64,000 nt of DNA, from positions 1-64,000 of the forward strand of contig CAXIUT010000134.1 in NCBI GenBank assembly GCA_964035545.1. Reading direction: 5' to 3'. Position 1 is the first letter of the stretch. The number at the start of each line of letters is the position of its first letter. The DNA comes from Bugula neritina (Eukaryota > Bryozoa > Gymnolaemata > Cheilostomatida > Bugulidae). The notes beneath the pieces are model-generated. The model saw nothing but the letters and a program-made list of their open reading frames with translations, was not told where the DNA came from and searched no databases. The position numbers were made by a program, and so were the translations under genes. Below, one piece after another: positions 1 through 17,437 of this stretch.

Positions 1-3000
1 ATAGTATTAGAATATATAGTATTATAGTATTAGAATATATAGTATCATAGTATTAGAATATAGAGTATCATAGTATTAGAGTATATAGTATCATAGTATT
101 AGAGTATATAGTATCATAGTATTAGAATATAGAGTATCATAGTATTAGAATATATAGTATCATAGTATTAGAATATATAGTATCATAGTATTAGAATATA
201 TAGTATCATAGTATTAGAATATAGAGTATCATAGTATTAGAGTATATAGTATCATAGTATTAGAATATATAGTATCATAGTATTAGAATACATAGTATCA
301 TAGTATTAGAATATATAGTATCATAGTATTAGAATATAGAGTATCATAGTATTAGAATATATAGTATCATAGTATTAGAATATATAGTATCATAGTATTA
401 GAATATATAGTATCATAGTATTAGAATATAGAGTATCATAGTATTAGAGTATATAGTATCATAGTATTAGAATATATAGTATCATAGTATTAGAATATAT
501 AGTATCATAGTATTAGAGTATATAGTATCATAGTATTAGAATATAGAGTATCATAGTATTAGAATATATAGTATCATAGTATTAGAATATATAGTATCAT
601 AGTATTAGAATATATAGTATCATAGTATTAGAGTATATAGTATCATAGTATTAGAATATATAGTATCATAGTATTAGAATATATAGTATCATAGTATTAG
701 AATATAGAGTATCATAGTATTAGAGTATATAGTATCATAGTATTAGAATATATAGTATCATAGTATTAGAATATATAGTATCATAGTATTAGAATATATA
801 GTATCATAGTATTAGAGTATTTAGTATCATAGTATTAGAATATATAGTATCATAGTATTAGAATATATAGTATCATAGTATTAGAGTATATAGTATCATA
901 GTATTAGAGTATATAGTATCATAGTATTAGAGTATATAGTATCATAGTATTAGAATATAGAGTATCATAGTATTAGAATATAGAGTATCATAGTATTAGA
1001 GTATATAGTATCATAGTATTAGAATATATAGTATCATAGTATTAGAATATATAGTATCATAGTATTAGAATATATAGTATCATAGTATTAGAGTATATAG
1101 TATCATAATATTAGAATATAGAGTATCATAGTATTAGAGTATATAGTATCATAGTATTAGAGTATATAGTATCATAGTATTAGAATATATAGTACCATAG
1201 TATTAGAATATAGAGTATCATAGTATTAGAGTATATAGTATCATAGTATTAGAGTATATAGTATCATAGTATTAGAATATATAGTATCATAGTATTAGAA
1301 TATATAGTATCATAGTATAAGAATATAGAGTATCATAGTATTAGAATATATAGTATCATAGTATTAGAGTATATAGTATCATAGTATTAGAGTATATAGT
1401 ATCATAGTATTAGAGTATATAGTATCATAGTATTAGAATATATAGTATCATAGTATTAGAATATATAGTATCATAGTATTAGAATATAGAGTATCATAGT
1501 ATTAGAATATATAGTATCATAGTATTAGAATATATAGTATCATAGTATTAGAGTATATAGTATCATAGTATTAGAATATATAGTATCATAGTATTAGAAT
1601 ATAGAGTATCATAGTATTAGAATATATAGTATCAAAGTATTAGAGTATATAGTATCATAGTATTAGAATATATAGTATCATAGTATTAGAATATATAGTA
1701 TCATAGTATTAGAATATATAGTATCATAGTATTAGAATATATAGTATCATAGTATTAGAATATATAGTATCATAGTATTAGAGTATAGAGTATCATAGTA
1801 TTAGAATATAGAGTATCATAGTATTAGAATATATAGTATCATAGTATTAGAATATATAGTATCATAGTATTAGAGTATATAGTATCATAGTATTAGAATA
1901 TAGAGTATCATAGTATTAGAGTATATAGTATCATAGTATTAGAATATAGAGTATCATAGTATTAGAATATATAGTATCATAGTATTAGAATATATAGAGT
2001 ATCATAGTATTAGAATATATAGAGTATCATAGTATTAGAATATATAGTATCATAGTATTAGAATATATAGTATCATAGTATTAGAGTATATAGTATCATA
2101 GTATTAGAGTATATAGTATCATAGTATTAGAGTATATATTATCATGGTATTAGAATATATAGTATCATAGTATTAGAGTATATAGTATCATAGTATTAGA
2201 GTATAGAGTATCATAGTATTAGAGTATAGAGTATCATAGTATTAGAATATATAGTATCATAGTATTAGAGTATATAGTATCATAGTATTAGAGTATATAG
2301 TATCATAGTATTAGAATATATAGTATCATAGTATTAGAGTATATAGTATCATAGTATTAGAGTATATAGTATCATAGTATTAGAATATATAGTATCATAG
2401 TATTAGAATATAGAGTATCATAGTATTAGAATATAGAGTATCATAGTATTAGAATATATAGTATCATAGTATTAGAATATATAGTATCATAGTATTAGAG
2501 TATATAGTATCATAGTATTAGAATATATAGTATCAGAGTATTAGAATATATAGTATCATAGTATTAGAATATATAGTATCATAGTATTAGAATATATAGT
2601 ATCATACTATTAGAATATATAGTATCATAGTATTAGAGTATATAGTATCATAGTATTAGAATATATAGTATCATAGTATTAGAATATATAGTATCATAGT
2701 ATTAGAATATATAGTATCATAGTATTAGAGTATATAGTATCATAGTATTAGAATATATAGTATCATACTATTAGAATATATAGTATCATAGTATTAGAGT
2801 ATATAGTATCATAGTATTAGAATATATAGTATCATAGTATTAGAATATATAGTATCATAGTATTAGAATATATAGTATCATAGTATTAGGATATATAGTA
2901 TCATACTATTAGAATATATAGTATCATAGTATTAGAGTATATAGTATCATAGTATTAGAATATATAGTATCATAGTATTAGAGTATATAGTATCATAGTA

Positions 3001-6000
3001 TTAGAATATATAGTATCATAGTATTAGAATATATAGTATCATAGTATTAGAGTATATAGTATCATAGTATTAGAATATATAGTATCATAGTATTAGAATA
3101 TATAGTATCATAGTATTAGAATATATAGTATCATAGTATTAGAATATATAGTATCATGCTATTAGAATATATAGTATCATAGTATTAGAGTATATAGTAT
3201 CATAGTATTAGAATATATAGTATCATAGTATTAGAGTATATAGTATCATAGTATTAGAGTATATAGTATCATAGTATTAGAGTATATAGTATCATAGTAT
3301 TAGAATATATAGTATCATAGTATTAGAGTATATAGTATCATAGTATTAGAATATATAGTACCATAGTATTAGTATATATAGTATCATAGTATTAGAATAT
3401 ATAGTATCATAGTATTAGAATATATAGTATCATAGTATTAGAATATATAGTATCATACTATTAGAATATATAGTATCATAGTATTAGAGTATATAGTATC
3501 ATAGTATTAGAATATATAGTATCATAGTATTAGAATATATAGTATCATAGTATTAGAGTATATAGTATCATAGTATTAGAATATATAGTATCAGAGTATT
3601 AGAATATATAGTATCATAGTATTAGAATATATAGTATCATAGTATTAGAGTATATAGTATCATAGTATTAGAATATATAGTATCATAGTATTAGAATATA
3701 TAGTATCATAGTATTAGAATATATAGTATCATAGTATTAGAATATATAGTATCATACTATTAGAATATATAGTATCATAGTATTAGAGTATATAGTATCA
3801 TAGTATTAGAATATATAGTATCATAGTATTAGAGTATATAGTATCATAGTATTAGAGTATATAGTATCATAGTATTAGAGTATATAGTATCATAGTATTA
3901 GAATATATAGTATCATAGTATTAGAATATATAGAGTATCATAGTATTAGAATATATAGTATCATAGTATTAGAATATATAGTATCATAGTATTAGAATAT
4001 ATAGTATCATAGTATTAGAATATATAGTATCATAGTATTAGAATATATAGTATCATAGTATTAGAATATATAGTATCATACTATTATAATATATAGTATC
4101 ATAGTATTAGAGTATATAGTATCATAGTATTAGAATATATAGTATCATAGTATTAGAGTATATAGTATCATAGTATTAGAGTATATAGTATCATAGTATT
4201 AGAGTATATAGTATCATAGTATTAGAATATATAGTATCATAGTATTAGAGTATATAGTATCATAGTATTAGAATATATAGTACCATAGTATTAGTATATA
4301 TAGTATCATAGTATTAGAATATATAGTATCATAGTATTAGAATATATAGTATCATAGTATTAGAATATATAGTATCATAGTATTAGAGTATATAGTATCA
4401 TAGTATTAGAATATATAGTATCATAGTATTAGAGTATATAGTATCATAGTATTAGAATATATAGTACCATAGTATTAGAATATATAGTATCATAGTATTA
4501 GAATATAGAGTATCATAGTATTAGAATATATAGTATCATAGTATTAGAATATATAGTATCATAGTATTAGAGTATATAGTATCATAGTATTAGAATATAT
4601 AGTATCATAGTATTAGAATATATAGTATCATAGTATTAGAATATAGAGTATCATAGTATTAGGGTATATAGTATCATAGTATTAGAGTATATAGTATCAT
4701 AGTATTAGAATATATAGTATCATAGTATTAGAATATATAGTATCATAGTATTAGAATATATAGTATCATAGTATTAGAGTATATAGTATCATAGTATTAG
4801 AATATATAGTATCATAGTATTAGAATATATAGTATCATAGTATTAGAATATATAGTATCATAGTATTAGAATATATAGTATCATACTATTAGAATATATA
4901 GTATCATAGTATTAGAGTATATAGTATCATAGTATTAGAATATATAGTATCATAGTATTAGAATATATAGTATCATAGTATTAGAATATATAGTATCATA
5001 GTATTAGAATATATAGTATCATACTATTAGCATATATAGTATCATAGTATTAGAGTATATAGTATCATAGTATTAGAATATATAGTATCATAGTATTAGA
5101 GTATATAGTATCATAGTATTAGAATATATAGTATCATAGTATTAGAATATATAGTATCATAGTATTAGAATATATAGTATCATAGTATTAGAATATATAG
5201 TATCATACTATTAGAATATATAGTATCATAGTATTAGAGTATATAGTATCATAGTATTAGAATATATAGTATCATAGTATTAGAATATATAGTATCATAG
5301 TATTAGAATATATAGTATCATAGTATTAGAATATATAGTATCATACTATTAGAATATATAGTATCATAGTATTAGAGTATATAGTATCATAGTATTAGAA
5401 TATATAGTATCATAGTATTAGAATATATAGTATCATAGTATTAGAGTATATAGTATCATAGTATTAGAATATATAGTATCATAGTATTAGAATATATAGT
5501 ATCATAGTATTAGAATATATAGTATCATAGTATTAGAATATATAGTATCATAGTATTAGAATATATAGTATCATAGTATTAGAATATATAGTATCATAGT
5601 ATTAGAATATATAGTATCATACTATTAGAATATATAGTATCATAGTATTAGAGTATATAGTATCATAGTATTAGAATATATAGTATCATAGTATTAGAAT
5701 ATATAGTATCATAGTATTAGAGTATATAGTATCATAGTATTAGAATATATAGTATCATAGTATTAGAATATATAGTATCATAGTATTAGAATATATAGTA
5801 TCATAGTATTAGAATATATAGTATCATACTATTAGAATATATAGTATCATAGTATTAGAGTATATAGTATCATAGTATTAGAATATATAGTATCATAGTA
5901 TTAGAATATATAGTATCATAGTATTAGAGTATATAGTATCATAGTATTAGAATATATAGTATCATAGTATTAGAATATATAGTATCATAGTATTAGAGTA

Positions 6001-9000
6001 TATAGTATCATAGTATTAGAATATATAGTATCATAGTATTAGAATATATAGTATCATACTATTAGAATATATAGTATCATAGTATTAGAGTATATAGTAT
6101 CATAGTATTAGAATATATAGTATCATAGTATTAGAATATATAGTATCATAGTATTAGAATATATAGTATCATAGTATTAGAATATATAGTATCATACTAT
6201 TAGAATATATAGTATCATAGTATTAGAGTATATAGTATCATAGTATTAGAATATATAGTATCATAGTATTAGAATATATAGTATCATAGTATTAGAGTAT
6301 ATAGTATCATAGTATTAGAATATATAGTATCATAGTATTAGAATATATAGTATCATAGTATTAGAATATATAGTATCATAGTATTAGAGTATATAGTATC
6401 ATAGTATTAGAATATATAGTATCATAGTATTAGAATATATAGTATCATAGTATTAGAATATATAGTATCATAGTATTAGAATATATAGTATCATAGTATT
6501 AGAATATATAGTATCATAGTATTAGAATATAGAGTATCATAGTATTAGAGTATATAGAGTATCATAGTATTAGAATATATAGTATCATAGTATTAGAATA
6601 TATAGTATCATAGTATTAGAGTATATAGTATCATAGTATTAGAATATATAGTATCATAGTATTAGAATATATAGTATCATAGTATTAGAATATATAGTAT
6701 CATAGTATTAGAGTATATAGTATCATAGTAATAGAATATATAGTATCATAGTATTAGAGTATATAGTATCATAGTATTAGAGTATATAGTATCATAGTAT
6801 TAGAGTATAGAGTATCATAGTATTAGAATATATAGTATCATAGTATTAGAATATATAGTATCATAGTATTAGAATATAGAGTATCATAGTATTAGAATAT
6901 ATAGTATCATAGTATTAGAATATAGAGTATCATAGTATTAGAATATATAGTATCATAGTATTAGAATATATAGTATCATAGTATTAGAGTATATAGTATC
7001 ATAGTATTAGAGTATATAGTATCATAGTATTAGAGTATATAGTATCATAGTATTAGAATATAGAGTATCATAGTATTAGAGTATATAGTACCATAGTATT
7101 AGAATATATAGTATCATAGTATTAGAATATATAGTATCATAGTATTAGAGTATATAGTATCATAGTATTAGAATATATAGTATCACAGTATTAGAATATA
7201 TAGTATCATAGTATTAGAATATATAGTATCATAGTATTAGAATATATAGAGTATCATAGTATTAGAATATATAGAGTATCATAGTATTAGAATATATAGT
7301 ATCATAGTATTAGAGTATATAGTATCATAGTATTAGAGTATATAGTATCATAGTATTAGAATATAGAGTATCATAGTATTAGAATATATAGTATCATAGT
7401 ATTAGAATATATAGTATCATAGTGTTAGAGTATATAGTATCATAGTATTAGAATATATAGTATCATAGTATTAGAATATATAGTATCATAGTATTAGAAT
7501 ATATAGTATCATAGTATTAGAATATATAGTATCATACTATTAGAATATATAGTATCATAGTATTAGAGTATATAGTATCATAGTATTAGAATATATAGTA
7601 TCATAGTATTAGAATATATAGTATCATAGTATTAGAGTATATAGTATCATAGTATTAGAATATATAGTATCATAGTATTAGAATATTTAGTATCATAGTA
7701 TTAGAATATATAGTATCATAGTATTAGAGTATATAGTATCATAGTATTAGAATATATAGTATCATAGTATTAGAATATATAGTATCATAGTATTAGAATA
7801 TATAGTATCATAGTATTAGAATATATAGTATCATACTATTAGAATATATAGTATCATAGTATTAGAGTATATAGTATCATAGTATTAGAATATATAGTAT
7901 CATAGTATTAGAGTATATAGTATCATAGTATTAGAGTATATAGTATCATAGTATTAGAGTATATAGTATCATAGTATTAGAATATATAGTATCATAGTAT
8001 TAGAGTATATAGTATCATAGTATTAGAATATATAGTACCATAGTATTAGTATATATAGTATCATAGTATTAGAATATATAGTATCATAGTATTAGAATAT
8101 ATAGTATCATAGTATTAGAATATATAGTATCATACTATTAGAATATATAGTATCATAGTATTAGAGTATATAGTATCATAGTATTAGAATATATAGTATC
8201 ATAGTATTAGAATATATAGTATCATAGTATTAGAGTATATAGTATCATAGTATTAGAATATATAGTATCATAGTATTAGAATATATAGTATCATAGTATT
8301 AGAATATATAGTATCATAGTATTAGAGTATATAGTATCATAGTATTAGAATATATAGTATCATAGTATTAGAATATATAGTATCATAGTATTAGAATATA
8401 TAGTATCATAGTATTAGAATATATAGTATCATACTATTAGAATATATAGTATCATAGTATTAGAGTATATAGTATCATAGTATTAGAATATATAGTATCA
8501 TAGTAATAGAGTATATAGTATCATAGTATTAGAGTATATAGTATCATAGTATTAGAGTATATAGTATCATAGTATTAGAATATATAGTATCATAGTATTA
8601 GAATATATAGAGTATCATAGTATTAGAATATATAGTATCATAGTATTAGAATATATAGTATCATAGTATTAGAATATATAGTATCATAGTATTAGAATAT
8701 ATAGTATCATAGTATTAGAATATATAGTATCATAGTATTAGAATATATAGTATCATACTATTATAATATATAGTATCATAGTATTAGAGTATATAGTATC
8801 ATAGTATTAGAATATATAGTATCATAGTATTAGAGTATATAGTATCATAGTATTAGAGTATATAGTATCATAGTATTAGAGTATATAGTATCATAGTATT
8901 AGAATATATAGTATCATAGTATTAGAGTATATAGTATCATAGTATTAGAATATATAGTACCATAGTATTAGTATATATAGTATCATAGTATTAGAATATA

Positions 9001-10790
9001 TAGTATCATAGTATTAGAATATATAGTATCATAGTATTAGAATATATAGTATCATAGTATTAGAATATATAGTATCATAGTATTAGAGTATATAGTATCA
9101 TAGTATTAGAATATATAGTATCATAGTATTAGAATATATAGTATCATAGTATTAGAATATATAGTATCATAGTATTAGAATATATAGTATCATACTATTA
9201 GAATATATAGTATCATAGTATTAGAGTATATAGTATCATAGTATTAGAATATATAGTATCATAGTATTAGAGTATATAGTATCATAGTATTAGAGTATAT
9301 AGTATCATAGTATTAGAGTATATAGTATCATAGTATTAGAATATATAGTATCATAGTATTAGAATATATAGAGTATCATAGTATTAGAATATATAGTATC
9401 ATAGTATTAGAATATATAGTATCATAGTATTAGAATATATAGTATCATAGTATTAGAATATATAGTATCATAGTATTAGAATATATAGTATCATAGTATT
9501 AGAATATATAGTATCATACTATTAGAATATATAGTATCATAGTATTAGAGTATATAGTATCATAGTATTAGAATATATAGTATCATAGTATTAGAGTATA
9601 TAGTATCATAGTATTAGAGTATATAGTATCATAGTATTAGAGTATATAGTATCATAGTATTAGAATATATAGTATCATAGTATTAGAGTATATAGTATCA
9701 TAGTATTAGAATATATAGTACCATAGTATTAGTATATATAGTATCATAGTATTAGAATATATAGTATCATAGTATTAGAATATATAGTATCATAGTATTA
9801 GAATATATAGAGTATCATAGTATTAGAATATAGAGTATCATAGTATTAGAATATATAGTATCATAGTATTAGAATATATAGAGTATCATAGTATTAGAAT
9901 ATATAGAGTATCATAGTATTAGAATATATAGTATCATAGTATTAGAATATATAGTATCATAGTATTAGAGTATATAGTATCATAGTATTAGAGTATATAG
10001 TATCATAGTATTAGAGTATATATTATCATGGTATTAGAGTATATAGTATCATAGTATTAGAGTATATAGTATCATAGTATTAGAGTATAGAGTATCATAG
10101 TATTAGAGTATAGAGTATCATAGTATTAGAATATATAGTATCATAGTATTAGAGTATATAGTATAATAGTATTAGAGTATATAGTATCATAGTATTAGAA
10201 TATATAGTATCATAGTATTAGAATATATAGTATCATAGTATTAGAATATATGGTATCATAGTATTACAATATATAGTATCAAAGTATTCGAATATATAGT
10301 ATCATAGTATTAGAGTATATAGTATCATAGTATTAGAATATATAGTATCATAGTATTAGAATATATAGTATCATAGTATTAGAATATATAGTATCATAGT
10401 ATTAGAGTATATAGTATCATAGTATTAGAGTATATAGTATCATAGTATTAGAATATATAGTATCATAGTATTAGAGTATATAGTATCATAGTATTAGAAT
10501 ATATAGTATCATAGTATTAGAATATAGAGTATCATAGTATTAGAATATATAGTATCATAGTACTAGAATATAGAGTATCATAGTATTAGAATATATAGTA
10601 TCATAGTATTAGAGTATATAGTATCATAGTATTAGAATATATAGTATCATAGTATTAGAGTATATAGTATCATAGTAATAGAGTATATAGTATCATAGTA
10701 TTAGAATATATAGTATCATAGTATTAGAGTATATAGTATCATAGTATTAGAATATAGAGTATCATAGTATTAGAGTATATAGTATCATAG

Positions 10791-13700
10791 CATTAGAGTA
10801 TATAGGGTCATAGTATTAGAGTATAGAGTATCATAGTATTAGAGTATATAGTATCATAGTATTAGAATATATAGTATCATAGTATTAGAATATATAGTAT
10901 CATAGTATTAGAATATATAGTATCATAGTATTAGAATATATAGTATCATAGTATTAGAATATATAGTATCATAGTATTAGAATATAGAGTATCATAGTAT
11001 TAGAGTATATAGTATCATAGTATTAGAATATATAGTATCATAGTATTAGAATATATAGTATCATAGTATTAGAGTATATAGTATCATAGTATTAGAATAT
11101 ATAGTATCATAGTATTAGAATATATAGTATCATAGTATTAGAGTATATAGTATCATAGTATTAGAGTATATAGTATCATAGTATTAGAATATATAGTATC
11201 ATAGTATTAGAGTATATAGTATCATAGTATTAGAGTATATAGTATCATAGTATTAGAGTATAGAGTTTCATAGTATTAGAATATATAGTATCATAGTATT
11301 AGAATATATAGTATCATAGTATTAGAGTATATAGTATCATAGTATTAGAATATAGAGTATCATAGTATTAGAATATATAGTATCATAGTATTAGAATATA
11401 TAGTATCATAATATTAGAATATATAGTATCATAGTATTAGAATATAGAGTATCATAGTATTAGAATAATTATATAGTATCATAGTATTAGAGTATATAGT
11501 ATCATAGTATTAGAATATATAGTATCATAGTATTAGGGTATATAGTATCATAGTATTAGAATATATAGTATCATAGTATTAGAATATATAGTATCATAGT
11601 ATTAGAGTATATAGTATCATAGTATTAGAATATATAGTATCATAGTATTAGAATATAGAGTATCATAGTATTAGAATAATTATATAGTATCATAGTATTA
11701 GAATATATAGTATCATAGTATTAGAATATAGAGTATCATAGTATTAGAATATATAGTATCATAGTATTAGAATATATAGTATCATAGTATTAGAATATAT
11801 AGTATCATAGTATTAGTATATATAGTATCATAGTATTAGAATATATAGTATCATAGTATTAGAATATATAGTATCATAGTATTAGAGTATAGAGTATCAT
11901 AGTATCAGAATATATAGTATCTTAGTATTAGAGTATATAGTATCATAGTATTAGAGTATATAGCACCATAGTATTAGAATATATAGTATCATAGTATTAG
12001 AATATAGAGTATCATAGTATTAGAATATATAGTATTATAGTATTAGAGTATATAGTATCATAGTATTAGAATATATAGTATCATAGTATTAGAATATATA
12101 GTATCATAGTATTAGAATATATAGTATCATAGTATTAGAGTATAGAGTATCATAGTATCAGAATATATAGTATCTTAGTATCAGAGTATATAGTATCATA
12201 GTATTAGAGTATATAGTACCATAGTATTAGAATATATAGTATCATAGTATTAGAATATAGAGTATCATAGTATTAGAATATATAGTATTATAGTATTAGA
12301 GTATATAGTATCATAGTATTAGAATATATAGTATCATAGTATTAGAATATATAGTATCATAGTATTAGAATGTAGAGTATCATAGTATTAGAGTATAGAG
12401 TATCATAGTATTAGAATAATTATATAGTATCATAGTATTAGAATATATAGTATCATAGTATTAGTATATATAGTATCATAGTATTAGAATATATAGTATC
12501 ATAGTATTAGACTATATAGTATCATAGTATTAGAGTATAGAGTATCATAGTATCAGAATATATAGTATCTTAGTATTAGAGTATATAGTATCATAGTATT
12601 AGAGTATATAGTATTATAGTATTAGAATATATAGTACCATAGTATTAGAATATATAGTATCATAGTATTAGAATATAGAGTATCATAGTATTAGAATATA
12701 TAGTATCATAGTATTAGAATATAGAGTATCATAGTATTAGAATATAGAGTATCATAGTATTAGAATAATTATATAGTATCATAGTATTAGAGTATATAGT
12801 ATCATAGTATTAGAATATATAGTATCATAGTATTAGAGTATATAGTATCATAGTATTAGAATATATAGTACCATAGTATTAGAATATATAGTATCATAGT
12901 ATTAGAGTGTATAGTATCATAGTATTAGAATATATAGTATCATAGTATTAGAGTATATAGTATCATAGTATTAGAGTATATAGTATCATAGTATTAGAAT
13001 ATATAGTATCATAGTATTACAATATAGAGTATCATAGTATTAGAATATATAGTATCATAGTATTAGAATATATAGTATCATAGTATTAAAATATATAGTA
13101 TCATAGTATTAGAGTATATAGTATCATAGTATTAGAATATATAGTATCATAGTATTAGAATATATAGTATCATAGTATTAGAATATATAGTATCATAGTA
13201 TTAGAATATATAGTATCATACTATTAGAATATATAGTATCATAGTATTAGAGTATATAGTATTATAGTATTAGAATATATAGTATCATAGTATTAGAATA
13301 TATAGTATCATAGTATTAGAATATATAGTATCATAGTATTAGAATATATAGTATCATACTATTAGAATATATAGTATCATAGTATTGGAGTATATAGTAT
13401 CATAGTATTAGAATATATAGTATCATAGTATTAGAATATATAGTATCATAGTATTAGTATATATAGTATCATACTATTAGAATATATAGTATCATAGTAT
13501 TAGAGTATATAGTATCATAGTATTAGAATATATAGTATCATAGTATTAAAATATATAGTATCATAGTATTAGAATATATAGTATCATAGTATTAGAATAT
13601 ATAGTATCATACTATTAGAATATATAGTATCGTAGTATTAGAGTATATAGTATCATAGTATTAGAATATATAGTATCATAGTATTAGAATATATAGTATC

Positions 13701-14877
13701 ATAGTATTAGTATATATAGTATCATAGTATTAGAATATAGAGTATCATAGTATTAGAATATATAGTATCATAGTATTAGAATATATAGTATCATAGTATT
13801 AGAATATATAGTATCATAGTATTAGAATATATAGTATCATACTATTAGAATATATAGTATCATAGTATTAGAGTATATAGTATCATAGTATTAGAATATA
13901 TAGTATCATAGTATTAGAATATATAGTATCATAGTATTAGAATATATAGTATCATAGTATTAGAGTATATAGTATCATAGTATTAGAATATATAGTATCA
14001 TAGTATTAGAATATATAGTATCATTGTATTAGAATATATAGTATCATAGTATTAGAATATATAGTATCATACTATTAGAATATATAGTATCATAGTATTA
14101 GAGTATATAGTATCATAGTATTAGAATATATAGTATCATAGTATTAGAATATATAGTATCATAGTATTAGAATATATAGTATCATAGTATTAGGATATAT
14201 AGTATCATACTATTAGAATATATAGTATCATAGTATTAGAGTATATAGTATCATAGTATTAGAATATATAGTATCATAGTATTAGAGTATATAGTATCAT
14301 AGTATTAGAATATATAGTATCATAGTATTAGAATATATAGTATCATAGTATTAGAGTATATAGTATCATAGTATTAGAATATATAGTACCATAGTATTAG
14401 AATATATAGTATCATAGTATTAGAATATATAGTATCATAGTATTAGAATATATAGTATCATAGTATTAGAGTATATAGTATCATAGTATTAGAATATATA
14501 GTATCATAGTATTAGAATATATAGTATCATAGTATTAGAATATATAGTATCATAGTATTAGAATATATAGTATCATAGTATTAGAATATAGAGTATCATA
14601 GTATTAGAGTATATAGTATCATAGTATTAGAGTATATAGTATCATAGTATTAGAATATATAGTATCATAGTATTAGAATATATAGTATCATAGTATTAGA
14701 ATATATAGTATCATAGTATTAGAGTATATAGTATCATAGTATTAGAGTATATAGTATCATAGTAATAGAGTATATAGTATCATAGTATTAGAATATATAG
14801 TATCATAGTATTAGAGTATATAGTATCATAGTATTAGAATATAGAGTATCATAGTATTAGAGTATATAGTATCATAG
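10791..14877 (+). repeat. 4,087-bp higher-order repeat unit, copy 1 of the left pair
   Basis: The rare variant CATAGCATTAGAG followed by ATAGGGTCATAG marks the unit start at 10791 and again at 14878, which is 4,087 bp apart. Two other markers keep the same spacing: GAGTTTCATAG at 11265 and 15352, and the first 27-bp GAATAATT monomer at 11463 and 15550. The 27-bp marker always lies 672 bp after the CATAGCATT marker. About 177 monomers make one unit. The next copy, starting at 14878, is disturbed by an internal duplication of about 1 kb. Confidence 0.85.
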
Positions 14878-15351
14878 CATTAGAGTATATAGGGTCATAG
14901 TATTAGGGTATAGAGTATCATAGTATTAGAGTATATAGTATCATAGTATTAGAATATATAGTATCATAGTATTAGAATATATAGTATCATAGTATTAGAA
15001 TATATAGTATCATAGTATTAGAATATATAGTATCATAGTATTAGAATATATAGTATCATAGTATTAGAATATAGAGTATCATAGTATTAGAGTATATAGT
15101 ATCATAGTATTAGAATATATAGTATCATAGTATTAGAATATATAGTATCATAGTATTAGAGTATATAGTATCATAGTATTAGAATATATAGTATCATAGT
15201 ATTAGAATATATAGTATCATAGTATTAGAGTATATAGTATCATAGTATTAGAGTATATAGTATCATAGTATTAGAATATATAGTATCATAGTATTAGAGT
15301 ATATAGTATCATAGTATTAGAGTATATAGTATCATAGTATTAGAGTATAGA

Positions 15352-17437
15352 GTTTCATAGTATCAGAATATATAGTATCATAGTATTAGAATATATAGTA
15401 TCATAGTATTAGAGTATATAGTATCATAGTATTAGAATATAGAGTATCATAGTATTAGAATATATAGTATCATAGTATTAGAATATATAGTATCATAATA
15501 TTAGAATATATAGTATCATAGTATTAGAATATAGAGTATCATAGTATTAGAATAATTATATAGTATCATAGTATTAGAGTATATAGTATCATAGTATTAG
15601 AATATATAGTATCATAGTATTAGGGTATATAGTATCATAGTATTAGAATATATAGTATCATAGTATTAGAATATATAGTATCATAGTATTAGAGTATATA
15701 GTATCATAGTATTAGAATATATAGTATCATAGTATTAGAATATAGAGTATCATAGTATTAGAATAATTATATAGTATCATAGTATTAGAATATATAGTAT
15801 CAAAGTATTAGAATATAGAGTATCATAGTATTAGAATATATAGTATCATAGTATTAGAATATATAGTATCATAGTATTAGAATATATAGTATCATAGTAT
15901 TAGTATATATAGTATCATAGTATTAGAATATATAGTATCATAGTATTAGAATATATAGTATCATAGTATTAGAGTATAGAGTATCATAGTATCAGAATAT
16001 ATAGTATCTTAGTATTAGAGTATATAGTATCATAGTATTAGAGTATATAGCACCATAGTATTAGAATATATAGTATCATAGTATTAGAATATAGAGTATC
16101 ATAGTATTAGAATATATAGTATCATAGTATTAGAATATATAGTATCATAGTATTAGAGTATAGAGTATCATAGTATCAGAATATATAGTATCTTAGTATT
16201 AGAGTATATAGTATCATAGTATTAGAGTATATAGCACCATAGTATTAGAATATATAGTATCATAGTATTAGAATATAGAGTATCATAGTATTAGAATATA
16301 TAGTATTATAGTATTAGAGTATAGAGTATCATAGTATTAGAGTATATAGTATCATAGTATTAGAGTATATAGTATCATAGTATTAGAGTATAGAGTTTCA
16401 TAGTATCAGAATATATAGTATCATAGTATTAGAATATATAGTATCATAGTATTAGAGTATATAGTATCATAGTATTAGAATATAGAGTATCATAGTATTA
16501 GAATATATAGTATCATAGTATTAGAATATATAGTATCATAATATTAGAATATATAGTATCATAGTATTAGAATATAGAGTATCATAGTATTAGAATAATT
16601 ATATAGTATCATAGTATTAGAGTATATAGTATCATAGTATTAGAGTATATAGTATCATAGTATTAGAGTATATAGTATCATAGTATTAGAGTATATAGTA
16701 TCATAGTATTAGAATATATAGTATCATAGTATTAGAATATATAGTATCATAGTATTAGAATATATAGTATCATAGTATTAGAATATATAGTATCATAGTA
16801 TTAGAATACATAGTATCATAGTATTAGAGTATAGAGTATCATAGTATCAGAATATATAGTATCTTAGTATTAGAGTATATAGTATCATAGTATTAGAGTA
16901 TATAGTACCATAGTATTAGAATATATAGTATCATAGTATTAGAATATAGAGTATCATAGTATTAGAATATATAGTATTATAGTATTAGAGTATATAGTAT
17001 CATAGTATTAGAATATATAGTATCATAGTATTAGAATATATAGTATCATAGTATTAGAATATAGAGTATCATAGTATTAGAGTATAGAGTATCATAGTAT
17101 TAGAATAATTATATAGTATCATAGTATTAGAATATATAGTATCATAGTATTAGTATATATAGTATCATAGTATTAGAATATATAGTATCATAGTATTAGA
17201 ATATATAGTATCATAGTATTAGAGTATAGAGTATCATAGTATCAGAATATATAGTATCTTAGTATTAGAGTATATAGTATCATAGTATTAGAGTATATAG
17301 TATTATAGTATTAGAATATATAGTACCATAGTATTAGAATATATAGTATCATAGTATTAGAATATAGAGTATCATAGTATTAGAATATATAGTATCATAG
17401 TATTAGAATATAGAGTATCATAGTATTAGAATATAGA
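15352..17437 (+). repeat. Internal 1,043-bp satellite duplication
   Basis: Two marker variants, GAGTTTCATAG (15352 and 16395) and the 27-bp GAATAATT monomer (15550 and 16593), repeat 1,043 bp apart. This shows a local duplication inside the second 4,087-bp unit. It makes this unit longer than the other copies. Confidence 0.65.
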
